A stretch of DNA of 64,000 nt from Platycnemis pennipes (GCA_933228895.1 OW121854.1:54044609-54108608), one strand, 5' to 3'. Positions 1 to 12,493 are shown, counted from the first letter of the stretch. Translations and numbers: made by a program. Notes: generated by a model from the letters alone, not told the origin.

Positions 1-2330
1 CTCAGGGTTTGCCCTACCTTTTCCATGCCTCTCGCTTGCTCGCACGATGTGGTAGTGACAGGCACGGCGATATTCCGACTTGCCCGATCGAGGAAAGATA
101 CACACTCGCTCCGGGCAACGTTCGGAGTTGCTTGCGCCTATGCCGGAGATATGGTGGGGGATGGGGAGGGATGTTAGCCACCATTAAGCCTGTAATATAT
201 TTCCTCCTTTCCCGAGCGCTCCTATACGCGACTCCGGGAAAACGATAGGGCGACGGCAATCAAAATATCGTTTTATTCATACCCTAGGGAGCGTAATCGA
301 GAATGAAACCAAATATTTTGTCTCTCTTTATTAAAGGAGATAACATTCTAAGGAGATGGGGTCCAATTTAATTCTGAGATAAGATTTATTCATTCAGTTC
401 TATCGAGTGTGCACCTCGTAATGGCATATATCGTTCTGTGTACAATTGTATTTATTTCACTCTGCTAAGTTTATGTGGCTGAGGATACATGGAATAAAAT
501 GATTCTAATTAAGACAAATTCACTCTACTCAAAGCATAATATCAGCAAAAGGAGCAGTTTTCTAAGTAGGCAGGCAAATATGGCCAAAAAAATTTATTTC
601 TCATTTGATTGATCGTTTCGGTCGAACGTCACCTGTAATAAAATTGTGAAAATATTTGTGAGTGCCTTCGTAGAGATTCATTTATTTATTCATAACGGGA
701 GAAACAGGGAAAGGCAAAAAATATTCATTATAGTTTATCCCACGACAAGTAAAACACAAAAGTTCAAAAAGCTTGAATAAAACGTCACTCCCTCACATTT
801 CCGGGGGCATATCTCTTCATTTCTCATCGGTTTTCTTGTTTTTTTTTTGCCTCGGGCCTGCCCCGCCTGAATGAAAGTGGGGGTACGACGAAGGGGTATT
901 CGCCCCGAATCCTATCCATGTTTACGTTACAGGTTTAATAAATCATGGCGCAAATGATCTCTCGGCATTCGTACCAGTGTTTTGCTCAAGCGGCGCCGTT
1001 TTTCATCCGGAATCGCACTCCGGCATCGAGACGGTATCCCCGACTCTCCCCTTTCCTCCTCCTCCTCCTCCCCCCCCCACCTCTCTCCACCACAGTGACC
1101 CCTTTCCTCGCCTTCCCTCCTCATCCCCACTCCCTTCTCCCTCACGGAACGCCTCCAACATCTTCCCACCCTCCAGACCTCGTCCAACCCCTCCTTCTCT
1201 CCCTCCTCCCTTCATAAATTTCTTTTATTTTCACCGGAATGCGGGCTCAAACGCGGAAAGTCCTCCTATCGACCGTGAAAAGCAAGGCATGCGAACCTAG
1301 TGGTAGAAAAAAGATAGCATTCGAGGTCATGCATTGCACTGACGGATGAAGACTGCGCGGCTCCACTGTGAACTGATTCATGGGAGATTGAGTGAGTAAT
1401 TATCTTCGATTTCTGACCGCTGGGAAAATGGTTGCAGATACATGGTTTTTCCAAATTTTTGACTTTGATGCATTACTATTTTAATACGCCGCCCAGCCGC
1501 TAAGGTAAATAAAAAATTAAATGCGTTAAAATAACCTTATGTAGCAGGATACCATTCTAGCAAGGAAAAAATTAGTTCTGAATACTTTAAAACTATCTTT
1601 TTCCAATCAGAACCGGCTTTCATCTTGTTACCTTTCCCACACACCAATTACCTCCTCATTGTCACACCCTTCAAAGTACGATATCTCCTCATCATCCCTT
1701 CTATCCATCAACTACTATTCCTAATTTTCTCGATCAAATTTCTTCTATGATCCACTTCCTCTTTTGGCTTCGTTTTCTATTGCACATTATTTTTACATCA
1801 TTTAACAGAACCAAACTTATCGCTGCCGCATATCATCATACTACATAATAAACTCTTCACCATCCATTTAATATGAATATATGATGAGATATTAGTATAA
1901 ATATTTGACATTTAATAAACTATTTGAGATTAACTAAGCTTAAGAAAATCGAACATAATACATTCATTCTTGAACCAGTAAACAATGGCAGTTTTTACAC
2001 ACACATCTATATACTTAATTTCCTAACTTAAATCCTAGCATTTGCCATGCTCTTCTGTGCAGATAATTATCTTTTATTCCTGAAAATTCTCTAGAAACAG
2101 AATGCTCTTCTCCTTAAACCACTCTAACACAACACTCTTCCTCCTTTAGTACCCTTGTAAGCTATGTCCTTATTGCATGTTCCATTCACTCAGCCTGACT
2201 CCTTTTTATACCTTCAATCAGTTTTATTTTCCTCAGAGTCGTCTAAATAATATTTATTTTGTTTTCTTTCCCAACCTCTTTACCATCTCTATCATCACTT
2301 ACATTCAAAAAAACAGTACTAAAACAGTAG
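1..2330. other. gene-free stretch with a pyrimidine-rich patch
   Basis: No coding sequence could be supported. Positions about 860-1220 are richer in GC and strongly biased to C and T on the plus strand. That patch opens several overlapping frames on both strands, and the resulting peptides are only proline/serine or glycine/glutamate runs. The rest is AT-rich unique-looking DNA with no recognisable repeat ends. Confidence 0.6.
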
Positions 2331-2334
2331 TAAA

Positions 2335-3575
2335 AAGTTGATGCGATATTTTTAGATTTTAAAAAGGGATTCGAATAAGTTCCTCATGATGAATTAATTA
2401 TGAAGTTAGAGAGTTTTGGTATAAATAAAGATGTTGTATGTTGGGTAAAAGAATTCTTACGTGGGCGAGAGCAAGGGGTTGTTCAAGGTCCCATGGGGTT
2501 GTTGAAGATGGTATCATGTCGGACACAATTGATCCTACCGGGAATTCCACACGGTACCGTTATAGGTCCGCTTTTATTTCTTTCATGCATAAACGATTTG
2601 AGTACCGTACATAATAGTAAGCTTAGACTTTTTGCAGAAGAGGCGGTAGTAAACAGTGGTATATCAAAAGAAGAGGACAGGAAATCGCTTAGCAAGGATT
2701 AAGATGCAATTCAAGAGTGGTGCGACAAATGGCAGTTAGAACTTAACCTTTAAAAGTGTGTAGCTATCAATTTTTGGAGGAGGAATAATTCGGTAGAGCG
2801 TACCTATAAAATTAGTAGAATCAAGATCAAGAGCGTTAAAACCATAAGGTATAACAATTACGAAAGATTTATCGTGGGAAAGACTTCCGGGAAATATGCG
2901 GCCGAGCGAAGATAAAGCTAGGATTTATAAAAAGAGTACTTAGGAAATGGGATGAGAAGACAAAAGCGATGTTACTTTTCACTAGTTAGGCCCAACCTTG
3001 AGTATGAAGCCAATGTATGGGATCCGAATGAATTTGGTTTGATCAGAGAATTAGACAGTGTGCAGCGTATAGAGCTGCTAGGTTCGTTAAAGTGTGTTAC
3101 GATAGATTGAGCAGCGTTTCAGAATTAATGAAAGAATTTGGGTGGGAATCATTACCAGAGCGTAGGTTAAGGTACAGATTTAATCTATTTGAGAAATTTC
3201 AATTGGATAGCTTTAATGAAGATGCAAGGCAAATATTAAAATCTCCAGCGTATTTTACTAGATTCGACCAGAAAAATTAGATTAGAGAGATAGATTGTCG
3301 TACTGATGGATTCAAAATGTAATCTTTCCCCCGTACTCTAAGAGAACACAATAGGCAGCATAGCAAAAAGATAGGTAGGAGAAATATTTTAGAGTAGTTG
3401 GTAGTTCATGATGCATGTATTAATCTGTTAAATACTCTAGATACTAAAAATCTAGTTGCATGAGACCCTGTAGTTGCCTGTTTGCATATCAATAGTGCAT
3501 GCTTGGTGATATTCACCCCCTGCCACACACCCTCACGGTGGCTTGCAGAGTATCGCGTAGTAGTAGATGTAGATG
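2335..3575 (+). pseudogene. CR1/L2-like LINE remnant, copy 1 (RT to 3' end)
   Basis: This is a decayed 3' half of a non-LTR retrotransposon. Near 2350-2450 the translation shows a reverse-transcriptase palm start (DFKKGF, PHDELIMKLESFGI). At 2540-2600 it shows the block IPHGTVIGPLLFLSCINDL, and the polymerase FADD box has become FAEEA near 2630. Further on, the LINE C-terminal signature GWESLPERRLRYRFNLFEKF lies at about 3140-3200. Frames break many times, for example with stops at 2701 and 3278. The 3' end carries short GTAGAT repeats at about 3560-3575. A second copy of the last 690 bp lies at 47568-48262. The clade assignment to CR1/L2 is inference from these motifs. Confidence 0.85.
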
Positions 3576-3579
3576 TTCA

Positions 3580-4925
3580 CATACAAGTAGTCTTCACCCA
3601 CTTTACGTTTGAATCCATGTACCCTTAGCATGTCAAGCTTTACTTTAAGCTTTTAGAGATCTTTCCTTAATATTCCAATTTAACAAACCTCTTAATAAAC
3701 CTCTCCCTTCCGTTAACTAATATTATGTTCAATTTTTATTTAGTACATGGTGTATTATATACGCATGCATTTTTCATTGAGTACATTTGCAGGAGTGATG
3801 TTACAACTAGTCAGCAAAATCTAATTTTGGGCAGAATTTCTTCGAATTTCCTCACTTGCAATTTGAATTTAAAAATTAAAATGAAGGATTAAATACAATT
3901 ATAAACATTTACAAAAGCTTATGTCATAATACGCTTTCACACATTGTAAACTGGCGACTGTTTTAAATTCCGCATGGAAAATATGTATTGCTTGTACAAT
4001 TTAAATATACGCAAGACTCATACTCCATAGTGATAAACGGATTGGGTTTGCTCATTGCGTTTGCTTTCTCAAGTTTTTAATTCCCACCACTTTCAAAAGA
4101 ATGCACGATTAATTTTGGTACCATTTTTTAAAATTAAATTTCCCGGCAAGGCCAAATATTGCACCATGGTTCTTGTTTCTCCTCATGCTTGCTCTGTGAA
4201 AAACGACGAGGCACAGAAAAATTCCATTCTCGCAAATACGCGCGGAGGATACTTCGCTTCGCAGCAGTCATGAATGCAAAAAACTGCATTTTTTTCATTT
4301 TATAGCGCCAGTCGGCTTAAGAGCCAAGAGAGAACGTTGAATATTCAACAATTTGGTTAAACCTTTGAAACAAAGATTTTTTGGGCTGTGGAACGTACTT
4401 CAGTACCAGAGCCCGAGGTAACTTGAATTTTGGAAGGAATACGAATTCTTAATCGCACGCTCACTAGAACGAGTAGCTAGCACAGAAGAGAAAAAAGAAA
4501 GTTGTTGGTGAATACAGCGAGGGAGATGGGATAGTGCTCCGTAGGTGCAGTGAGAGTGCCGTATCTGGGAAGGAAATATATGCAAGTCGAATGATGAGCA
4601 GTGCGTAGCTACTCAAATAGTTATTTATGAATGTTTTAAGTATTCAGAAGGAAAATTTGATTGGATTTCTGTTTTAAATGAAGAATGTTTGCCGAAGGCC
4701 GCAATTTTAATGCTTAACACATTGAAAATTTGCTTTGAGAATTCTAAATAATGCAGAATTAGCAATATTAAGAAAGTCAAGTTGAAGCCATGTTTATCTT
4801 ACGCATTAATACTTAAAATCGATAGGAAAAGTAAACTGTTTTAAGAAAGTTCACCGGAAGTAATGACGGACTGAAAAATGCATATGCAAAATATAAAAAT
4901 AGCCCGAAATCTCAATTGATACATG
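3580..4925. other. no recognisable feature
   Basis: AT-rich sequence. The open frames here (72 aa at 4055 and 61 aa at 4400, minus) have no family resemblance, no neighbouring promoter or poly(A) logic, and the composition of chance frames. Confidence 0.5.
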
Positions 4926-4929
4926 CCTC

Positions 4930-5530
4930 AAATTCTTTTCATACAAAATAATTCGTAAGGTTTAATGGAAACAGAAAAATGCAATGGGCTGTAATTAAAA
5001 AACTTACTGGGAAAGGAAACTTAGCATGTCACTGAGATAGATATTGAAGGACAGGTAATTAAAGACCCTAATTCCAAAGCTAAACTTCAATAAGGACTTC
5101 ATTATTGTTTTGAAGAGGCTAAAGGTAATCATGTTCAACGTAAAAAAATATTAGGTAACCCCTGTGTTGAAAAATTTAAGCTCGAATCTATGTAATTAGA
5201 ACCGGTTGTACCAAAAGAAATTATTAATTCAGTCAATTCCTTAACTACTTGTAAAGCACCTGGAATTGATGGGATCAATAGTACCATGCTAAAAATTATA
5301 GGATGCATGGCATATGTGCTCACTCACATATATAATTAAGCTTCTCTAGTGGCGAAATACACAATTGTCTTAAAATAGCTGTGGTAATACCCTTATTTAA
5401 AAAAAGGTGGTAAAACCCAAGTTCAAAATTATTACCTATCTTTTTATTGTTAATCTTAACTCTTTAATACAACGTAGGACACATATGATCCTGAGAAAGT
5501 ATGGGAAAAAACTATGATTACGCAAAATAT
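4930..5530 (+). pseudogene. LINE reverse-transcriptase N-terminal remnant
   Basis: The translation gives, with breaks, the linker and finger region of a Jockey/CR1-type reverse transcriptase. A segment at about 5040-5110 resembles the pre-RT phrase with KDPNSKAKL. The sequence KEIINSVNSLTTCKAPGIDG lies at about 5215-5275, followed by MLKIIGCMAYVLTHIYN. About 5370-5400 resembles the conserved KIAVVIPLFKKGG block after a frame change. Stops and shifts occur at 5337 and later. No ends or target duplications are visible. It is a dead fragment whose relation to the copy at 2335 is unclear. Confidence 0.7.
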
Positions 5531-7920
5531 CTAACAATACTATTTGCAGCCAGATTTTTGTCTCCCTACTTGGGAGAAAATTTAGCAGAGCTGAGGAATT
5601 AAAACCAACGGAGCTATCGGAATGCAGAATGGAAAAAATGAGTTCAAGGAAAAATGGAAAGTTGACATGAGAAGTGCCAAAATAGGGATATCTGTCTATT
5701 TATGCATAGTACATACGGGCTGATTAATGTCTTATTCCAAGCTAAAATTTTGGTGAAAATTAATGCTTAAAATCTCCCAAACAATAGTTTTAAATAACAT
5801 GGCTTGTTTTAACTCCAGAAGCACACAAGCGAACAATTATTGCTCGTATCACCTCACCTAATGAGTTATTTACCCAGTGGAAAAGAAAGATTGACGTATA
5901 TTTACAGATTTTTTTAGTGAATGAAGCATAAATTACATGCATGAGCTACGGCAGAAAAAAGTTTCCGGTATCGGTGAACAGGCAGCATTAATATCATTGC
6001 GTAGCATATGTTTACCTAAAATTTACTTCTAAACATTACAAATGGATCGCATGATTTTCGATGAACTCTTTAACATGACGCACATGTGTAAATCAATTCC
6101 GTTAAACTTTTCACTGTTTTTTTCTGAAAAGCATGTGATTGAAAGCAAATATTTCATTTTACGAAAATTGTGAGCAAATGGAAATCGTATTTACTCTATA
6201 ATAATTTTAATTTTTAGAAATAAAAATCTCCTCAAATAATTCCAAATTGAACGAAAACTAGGCCTTCGAAGTTTTTAAATCAAGCATGGAAATTACAAAG
6301 ATTGTGAATCAACAGCGATTGTTGTCACTGCAGAATAAATGTCACCTAAAAAATTATATATTTTGCATAATTCAATGTCAGTTAAGAAAAAATGCCCTGG
6401 GAAGTTCCTCAGCCAGCAAAAATCAATCATGAAATCGAGATGTCTGCAAAAATGGAAAATAAAACTTCCTGATGTTTTCAATGTCTTCATGGTGGATTTA
6501 TAAATGTTTGAATTGCAAGTAAAAAATAACTAAGTTACCCATGCATTAAATTCCATTTTGTGTTCAATTATAAATTCAGTTAAAACCAAGCAAATCAAAA
6601 TCTAAATCAACATAAATTGAAATTATAAATTCTAGTAACTGAAAACGTTTATTAAGTAAACCTTCAGAAAACTAAAAATTGTACTTTTGTATTTCTAGCG
6701 TTTGTAATTTCGTAGTTTCATTCTTAAGTCGATCAGGAATCCTTACAATGCGTACGATAGCGTTATCACTATTCGTGAAGCAATAACATCTCAAAATGTC
6801 ACCAATTGTTAGTAGTAGATGAAGCCATTGGAACGATCCTGTGACCAGGACACGTAATGTGATTCTAAATAAGTAATTTCCATTGATAACAATCCCACTA
6901 CTAATTTGGGACCATAGACATGTGGTAGAACTTAGGATGACTTGCCAATGTCGTTGATGTACCTTATTTTTCAGCACATTTCGTAAATTCTCAAAGATTG
7001 CTTCGTTCTATGAGGAGATTTCTCTATAGTTTAAAATTACCAGGGGAAGTTTACACCTTATTCATAGAAAAATTGCCAAATACATAATATTCGTAGTGTA
7101 ATGCAGCTGGATTATTTGAATTTATATCAAAAAATATCAGAAATATGCTGCTTGAGATACATTTTTGGGCGTTCTGGCTGTGCATTTATAAATATATCTG
7201 TGCAAAACTATTTCTGCTCAAAGAGGGAACAAATACAGGCGTTCAAAGTTTGTTCCTAACCGAAAAAGCAATTTTCGCCAAAATCTGGAATGGGAAAGCA
7301 ACTCCCTTGCTGATTTCAATTTGAATGGCCAAGCTTAAATTAACCGCAAAAGATGTATCTCGCGGATACACGAGTTCTCTACAGTTCATTAGGTAGCCGT
7401 TGTGCACGAAGACGTACCCCATTCAAGGGCATGATAAAAACCTCTCTCATACATATTCCCTAAAGCTATGGATTTTGTACATTGCTCCCGATAGATTATG
7501 CTGCATTTAATTACAAAGCAAAGTCAAAGTTGAGTAAAGTAATGAGAAATGTCCGTGGCAGGTGAATAAGGAGCGCAATGAGTAGGAAATTCAAATGTTG
7601 CAGATTTAAATACCTCGACGACCACTTGTTCCGTATTTTTCTTAGTATTTTGATGAAGCCAACTCTATAATATCCACATATGGAGAAACAAAACCTAATT
7701 ATGCGTCTTAGAAGTAAATAGGTCTTAAATCCTCACTTGAAATGCCAGTTATCTCAATGGTATTAATATCCTACGTTATTATATACTTTAACATGTTTCT
7801 TGAATTTCTTAAATTCAATGGTTGAATATGCTAACTTCTGCTGCCTACGTCTGAGTTTGAAAAATACAAAACTATGGTGGTTAAAAAATTCTAGTAGATA
7901 TTTATCACGAATAGGGCAAA
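5531..7920. other. no recognisable feature
   Basis: About 2.4 kb of AT-rich DNA. I see no coding block, tRNA-like box or terminal repeat. The 101-aa minus frame at 6672-6977 does not resemble any family known to me. Confidence 0.5.
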
Positions 7921-8990
7921 ACGATGATATCATCATCATTTGTCAACAATCCTAGGAATTCACATTAATTGCCATGAGAAAAAATTCACATGGAACGGGA
8001 ATCGAACCACGGACTTTCTTTCCAAGGATGGCAACGCAATGGAGAAAGGGCTTCAAAGAAGCCACGACCAATGGTGAACCTCATCCAGCGCTAAAGCCGC
8101 GCTTGGCGTCAAGTGTAGGATATTTCAAGCCTGCCGCGTGAACGGCGCGGCGGTGAAATTCACATTAATTGCCATGAGAAAAAACTCACCTGGACCGGGA
8201 ATCGAACCACGGACAGATGGTTCGATTCCCGGTTTTTTCTGATGGCAATTAATATGAATTCCACTGCCGTTCACGTGGCAGGCTTGAAATACCCTGCAGT
8301 CCTAGGACTGGTTTGACGCAGTCCTCCACTCTATTCTTCTATCGGCCAACCTCTTCACATTAACGTAGTTCCTCTCTTTCACATCCTTTACGACCTGTTC
8401 GATGGAACTCATACGAGTTTTCCCTTTCCCATTCTTCCCGTTCACATTTCCTTCAGCGATTGTCTTCATCATGCCATCGTGTCTTAAGATATGTCCAGTA
8501 AGCTTGTCCCATCTTCATTTTATAGTTGTATGCAGACTTCTGTTTTCTCCCACTCTTCTTAGTTCTTCTTCATTTGTCACTCGGTCGATCCATTTTAACT
8601 TCATCATTGTTCGGTAGCACCATATTTCGAATGCTTCTACCCTTTTCTTCTCTACTGCTGTTATCATCCATGCCTCACCAACGTAAAGAAACATGCTCCA
8701 GATATACGTTTTGATGAACTGCTTCCTTACTTCTAAGCTTTTATTTCCTGCTGTAAGTAGATTCTTCTTTTGATAGAATGCCCTCTTTGACTGGGCTATT
8801 CTATCAAATATTTCCGTGCATTGCATCTTGTAGTTTCCCCGTTCGTTGAAGTGATTCCTCACTCTCCTATTGGCAGCTTCCACCTTTACAAGTGCAAGGT
8901 TGTTTTGTACATCTTCGCATAGAATCTTCATCCATATTTCTCTATCTCCCCTGGCTTTGCGACTTACTTCGTTCCTTATTATTTTGTAGC
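7921..8990 (-). pseudogene. LINE ORF2 C-terminus and 3' tail, interrupted by a SINE insertion
   Basis: Read on the minus strand, 8931-8515 encodes 138 aa typical of the C-terminal part of arthropod endonuclease-reverse-transcriptase LINEs. Recognisable phrases are RIAQSKRAFYQKKNLLTAG, LEVRKQFIKTYIWSMFLYVG and WCYRTMMKLKWIDRVTNEEE. The same gene continues in another frame at about 8475-8310, from GHILRHDGMMKTIAEG to RRIEWRTASNQS and a stop. The element ends in a short ATG-repeat tail at 7921-7942. Between 7958 and 8299 the 3' UTR is split by a SINE-derived block. A second copy of the same 3' end, without that insertion, lies at 53610-53735. The element is dead, since the frame is broken more than once. 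Confidence 0.85.
7958..8299. repeat. SINE-derived palindromic block nested in a LINE
   Basis: This 342-bp block is bounded by an 8-bp duplication TCCTAGGA (7950-7957 and 8300-8307). It contains three pieces of one tRNA-derived repeat: minus-strand pieces from 7958 and from about 8157, and a plus-strand piece at about 8217-8299. Each carries a pol III B-box-like motif (GGTTCGATTCC) next to a run containing CATGGCAATTAAT. The second and third pieces face each other, so the right half is an inverted repeat. A related fragment lies at about 10980-11085. Naming it a SINE rests on the B box and the repeated dispersal. Confidence 0.75.
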
Positions 8991-9130
8991 ATTATCTGCC
9001 CTTCTTCAGTTTTCACATTCTTGTATTTTCTTCAATCAGCACTAAGATTTTCGTTTGGTTTCGATCATCACCATTATTATCTTTTGACGAAGACAGGTGG
9101 CCTAATTTTCTCTCCAATGTCATATTAATA

Positions 9131-10970
9131 ACAATTAAATAAGCAATAAGTATTGCTAATCAACCAATTTGTCAATGCACGACAAATATTAGATGGCTAT
9201 ACCAATAAATAATTACAGGGAAAACACATACCTTGACATATGATAGAAATATGCTATCAAAAATTACGTGGGTAAAAAACTTTCGGACACGGTGACTAAC
9301 AACTCACAGCTGAAACAGACCAGAGAAATGATAATGAGGTAATGAGTAGTGAAAACTAAAGCGTTTGCCGTGCCTACAAATCATGAATCGTATTGAGACA
9401 TATTTTTGTCATATTTAAAACTCTTTCCTATCACTGCTCTAATGGTACACTACAACGATGTAACATCATTAAAATTACAATGACTCATTTTTTGCTCTTA
9501 AGTGAGTATAAATGGATTTTAAGCAAGCATAACGGGATTTTAAAAAGTTAAAAACTTGTTGGGTGGGTCAAAACCTATAGCACTTTTTTAATGCACAACA
9601 AGCGTTACGTCTTACTAAGCCATCTTCATTTTTACACTCACATTTGAGTGAGGTGAGAGTGAGTGCACACCTGAATAGTAAGACGAAACATACATAGTCT
9701 AATTTTTGAAATTTTTTGTTTGTAAAGTTTTTTGAAATAAAATTTTTGGAAAAGTTCTACAGTTTATTACTCGCCCAGTACACCTCACTTCCTATATGTG
9801 ATGCCTTAATTAGTAAACAGTCATCTAAAAGTTATTAAAATTTAGTTCTTTTTGAGAGAGAAAATTTTACGAAAACCTTCAACATTAGTTCAAAAGGTTA
9901 GTAATGTAAGTAAAAAAACTGCGATTTAATTCCCAGCTTTCAAGACTTCAATGATATTCACGTCTTTTCCCCATTTTTAAGGTTTTCAAGGATGGTAGGT
10001 ACGCTGTGTAATGTAAAGAAAATACTTACCGATAACACACCATATTAAATAAGGCCAGAAAATGTATCAGGTTTGTGCATTAATTAATGCTAATCTATTT
10101 ACTACTTAAGAGTACTTAAATATTACTTACAAGAATAGAAATTCCGGTGGCATCATCCAATGGATTTGAACCTTACCTGCAATAAAAAATACATTATGGT
10201 AAATGAAAGCATAAATTCGAGTGAAAAATAAGTGATACAGCTTTAGGTTTTGAGAAGTACATTTCCCGACTAATTTTTCAGGTTTATATTATATGCCTCC
10301 CAACATAGTTTTAAAAAAAGGCATAATTCTAGCAAATGGAGAAATAAAATTACATACATGAATAAGTGTATAATTTTTCACATGCATTCAATCCAATAAT
10401 TTAGGCCATCTAGGTAACCGTTAGATATTAATTAACGAGGAAGATTTCCAAATACATTATTATTGAATATCGCATTCCTATGGATGCAGCATTCGCAAAA
10501 TCAATGCAATCATTATCCGGAAAAGTTGTTTTCAACCTAAAAGCTGGTCTGGTTGGTGATCGTTTAGCTTGCCAAATAATATACCCCACGCACGTGAGTT
10601 CCGGTACCAGAATTCTGAAAGTGAGGTGGCATTTCCTTACCCTACGGTTTTCCATAAAAATCTGGTATCACACGGGATAAAGTCAAATATGTCTTTCAAT
10701 GCATCTTCGGAGCATCAAATGAACTACCCTCGTTCTTTTAAGCAAATTACCACTGATTAATAACCGTTTGGGAAAACATATTTGGAAATAAATCGATAAT
10801 AAAACATATTGAGAAAACAATTTTCAATTCTAGCAATGATGATGACTTTTTAGTACCTCTTTCACGCACAGCTGGCATATATCCCTGCATCTCCATGGTT
10901 ATCATGTATTTTTCAGAAACTTAACTCTCTCTTTCAGTTAGGTTGATTTGCTCATAAAATCTCTCGCAGT
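9131..10970. other. no recognisable feature
   Basis: About 1.8 kb of AT-rich DNA without a supported gene. Open frames of 66-75 aa overlap on both strands at 10428-10760 and resemble no family that I recognise. Confidence 0.5.
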
Positions 10971-10979
10971 GCCCCGGAA

Positions 10980-11085
10980 TGTCAAAGGTCCGTGGTTCGA
11001 TTCCCGGCGCAGGTGATTTTTTTTCACATCACAGTGAATGAAAATTTCACCGCCGTTCATATGGCAGGTTCGATATTTCCTTCAC
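10980..11085 (+). repeat. tRNA-derived SINE fragment
   Basis: It contains GGTTCGATTCCCGGC at about 10993, matching a pol III B box, followed by a pyrimidine-rich tail and TTCACCGCCGTTCA. The same order occurs in the pieces at 7958-8299. The upstream A-box half is not recognisable, so this is a 3' fragment. Confidence 0.65.
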
Positions 11086-11214
11086 TCACTCACTGTTCAA
11101 CTCGAAGGTCGGTATGATATGTGAGGGTACCTCACTCCGCACAATGTCACTACCGAGTGATATTCACAAATACATGGCAGTAGGACAAGTCCCTTTCCCT
11201 GGACCAATGGTGTC

Positions 11215-11760
11215 GTTTACCATATGTTTCACTGCCAAATCTGAAGGAGTTTGTAAAATGAAAAGACGTTTTTTCCATTTTTTGATCCGTCAATTATTTC
11301 TCGAGTTATAAGCGGCGAAAAATGTTTTTAAACCCTTTCGGAAAAGTCGGCGTGGTGCAACCTCTGACGTGTTCGACTGCGTCCAATAACAACTGAGCCC
11401 GCGAAGCTACTTTGCCTTATCGCCATGAGGGAGACACAGCTGACTCTGCCAATCGAAGCTGTTAACGACAGGATGTGTGCGAGCAGACCTTCCAAGAACG
11501 CCCATCCACCTCCTTCCCTTCCCATAATTGCATTCAAAGATTGCAGGAAAATGACGCCAATTGTATCAAAGCAGGTTCTTCGGTGGGCGTCACCTTTTGA
11601 TTATTTTAATTTTTGATTTACGAGTGAACGGCTCCAGGTAGAAGATTAATTTTTTCACTAAACTTTTTTTTTCGTTTCCATCTAACGATTTCGTGCACAA
11701 AATTGCGATTTCAGTTCAGAGTAAACGCCGTTATTGCGTTTAGGTACTTTCAAAATCCTA
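11215..11760. repeat. dispersed repeat family, copy A
   Basis: Aligns in the same orientation with 41390-41920 over about 540 bp. Anchors include GAGTTATAAG, TTTAACCCTTTCGGAAAAG, CTGAGCCCGCGAAGCTACTT, GGGCGTCACCTTTTG and TTTCCATCTAAC. It has no coding capacity and no clear ends. It stops about 25 bp before the Polinton, so the Polinton landed beside or in the edge of this repeat. The class is unknown. Confidence 0.8.
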
Positions 11761-11782
11761 ACAATTACCGTATATTTTAGTG

Positions 11783-11788
11783 GGGGGC
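11783..11788. other. Polinton target-site duplication, left (GGGGGC)
   Basis: GGGGGC directly precedes the left terminus and reappears directly after the right terminus at 23993-23998. Six bases is the duplication length expected of Polinton/Maverick integrases. Confidence 0.93.
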
Positions 11789-12355
11789 AGTAGATATCAA
11801 AATAATCGAACGAGCACGAGGTCATCCGCGAAGCTCTTTTCCCTTTCACTTTTGCGCACTCTAGCTGAGCTAGGCCGACGTCACACCCCTAGACACATGA
11901 CAACATCTCCCCCCTCCCCCCCCCCCCCCCTAAACTCAACTGCAACACGAGAATTCCGCCCGGGCATGAGCATGAGAGCACAGCCCGAGGATACCATACC
12001 ACCCAACTGCAACGTGTTAAAAAAAAGATCAGACCCGGTGAAGGGAATTATTCAGGTAATACGAGTCATATGATCTATAATAATAAAGACGATTTTATTT
12101 TTATTCTCAAATACCTCCCATCCACCCATCGTCACGCACTTACATAACTTTTCACTTCGCATAGGTAGCGTTAGACCGAGGTCACACCCCGGGACAATGA
12201 CAGCATACCGTTCCAAGGTAACCCACGTTTGGATGACGTCCAGATCACTTCCGCATTCCTTCCCACAGCTGCAGTCGCTTACATAATTACGAAGCCAGAT
12301 CGTTCCCAACGTAATATATCCCCCTCCCTACCCACCTTCTCGGACAATATAAAAG
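11789..12355 (+). repeat. left terminal inverted repeat
   Basis: Starts AGTAGATATC and runs to the TATA box at 12348-12355. It matches the right TIR base for base for the first ~120 bp. Then comes a variable C-run (about 11910-11930) with a short indel region. After that I see four substitutions by eye from about 12000 to 12355. The match stops directly after TATAAAAG. A terminal AG is usual for Polintons. Confidence 0.93.
12348..12355 (+). promoter_or_regulatory. TATA box of the left terminal gene
   Basis: TATAAAAG at the innermost edge of the left TIR. It lies 138 bp before the ATG at 12494, so the start site expected near 12380 would give a leader of about 115 nt. The same box occurs in mirror image in the right TIR. 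Confidence 0.75.
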
Positions 12356-12493
12356 CGCGTTTGATCAATGCGAGACATCGTTTTACCACCAAGTAAGCCG
12401 CCAAACAGTGCGCAGAATATATTCAACTGAACGGATCCCGCTGCTGTGGAACTTCTCTCAGATCGCCCGTGGTGCTAAAGGTCGCTAGCGAAG

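Noticed and set aside
977..1300. 107-aa proline-rich frame
   Set aside because: CT-rich patch with overlapping open frames on both strands and no motif.
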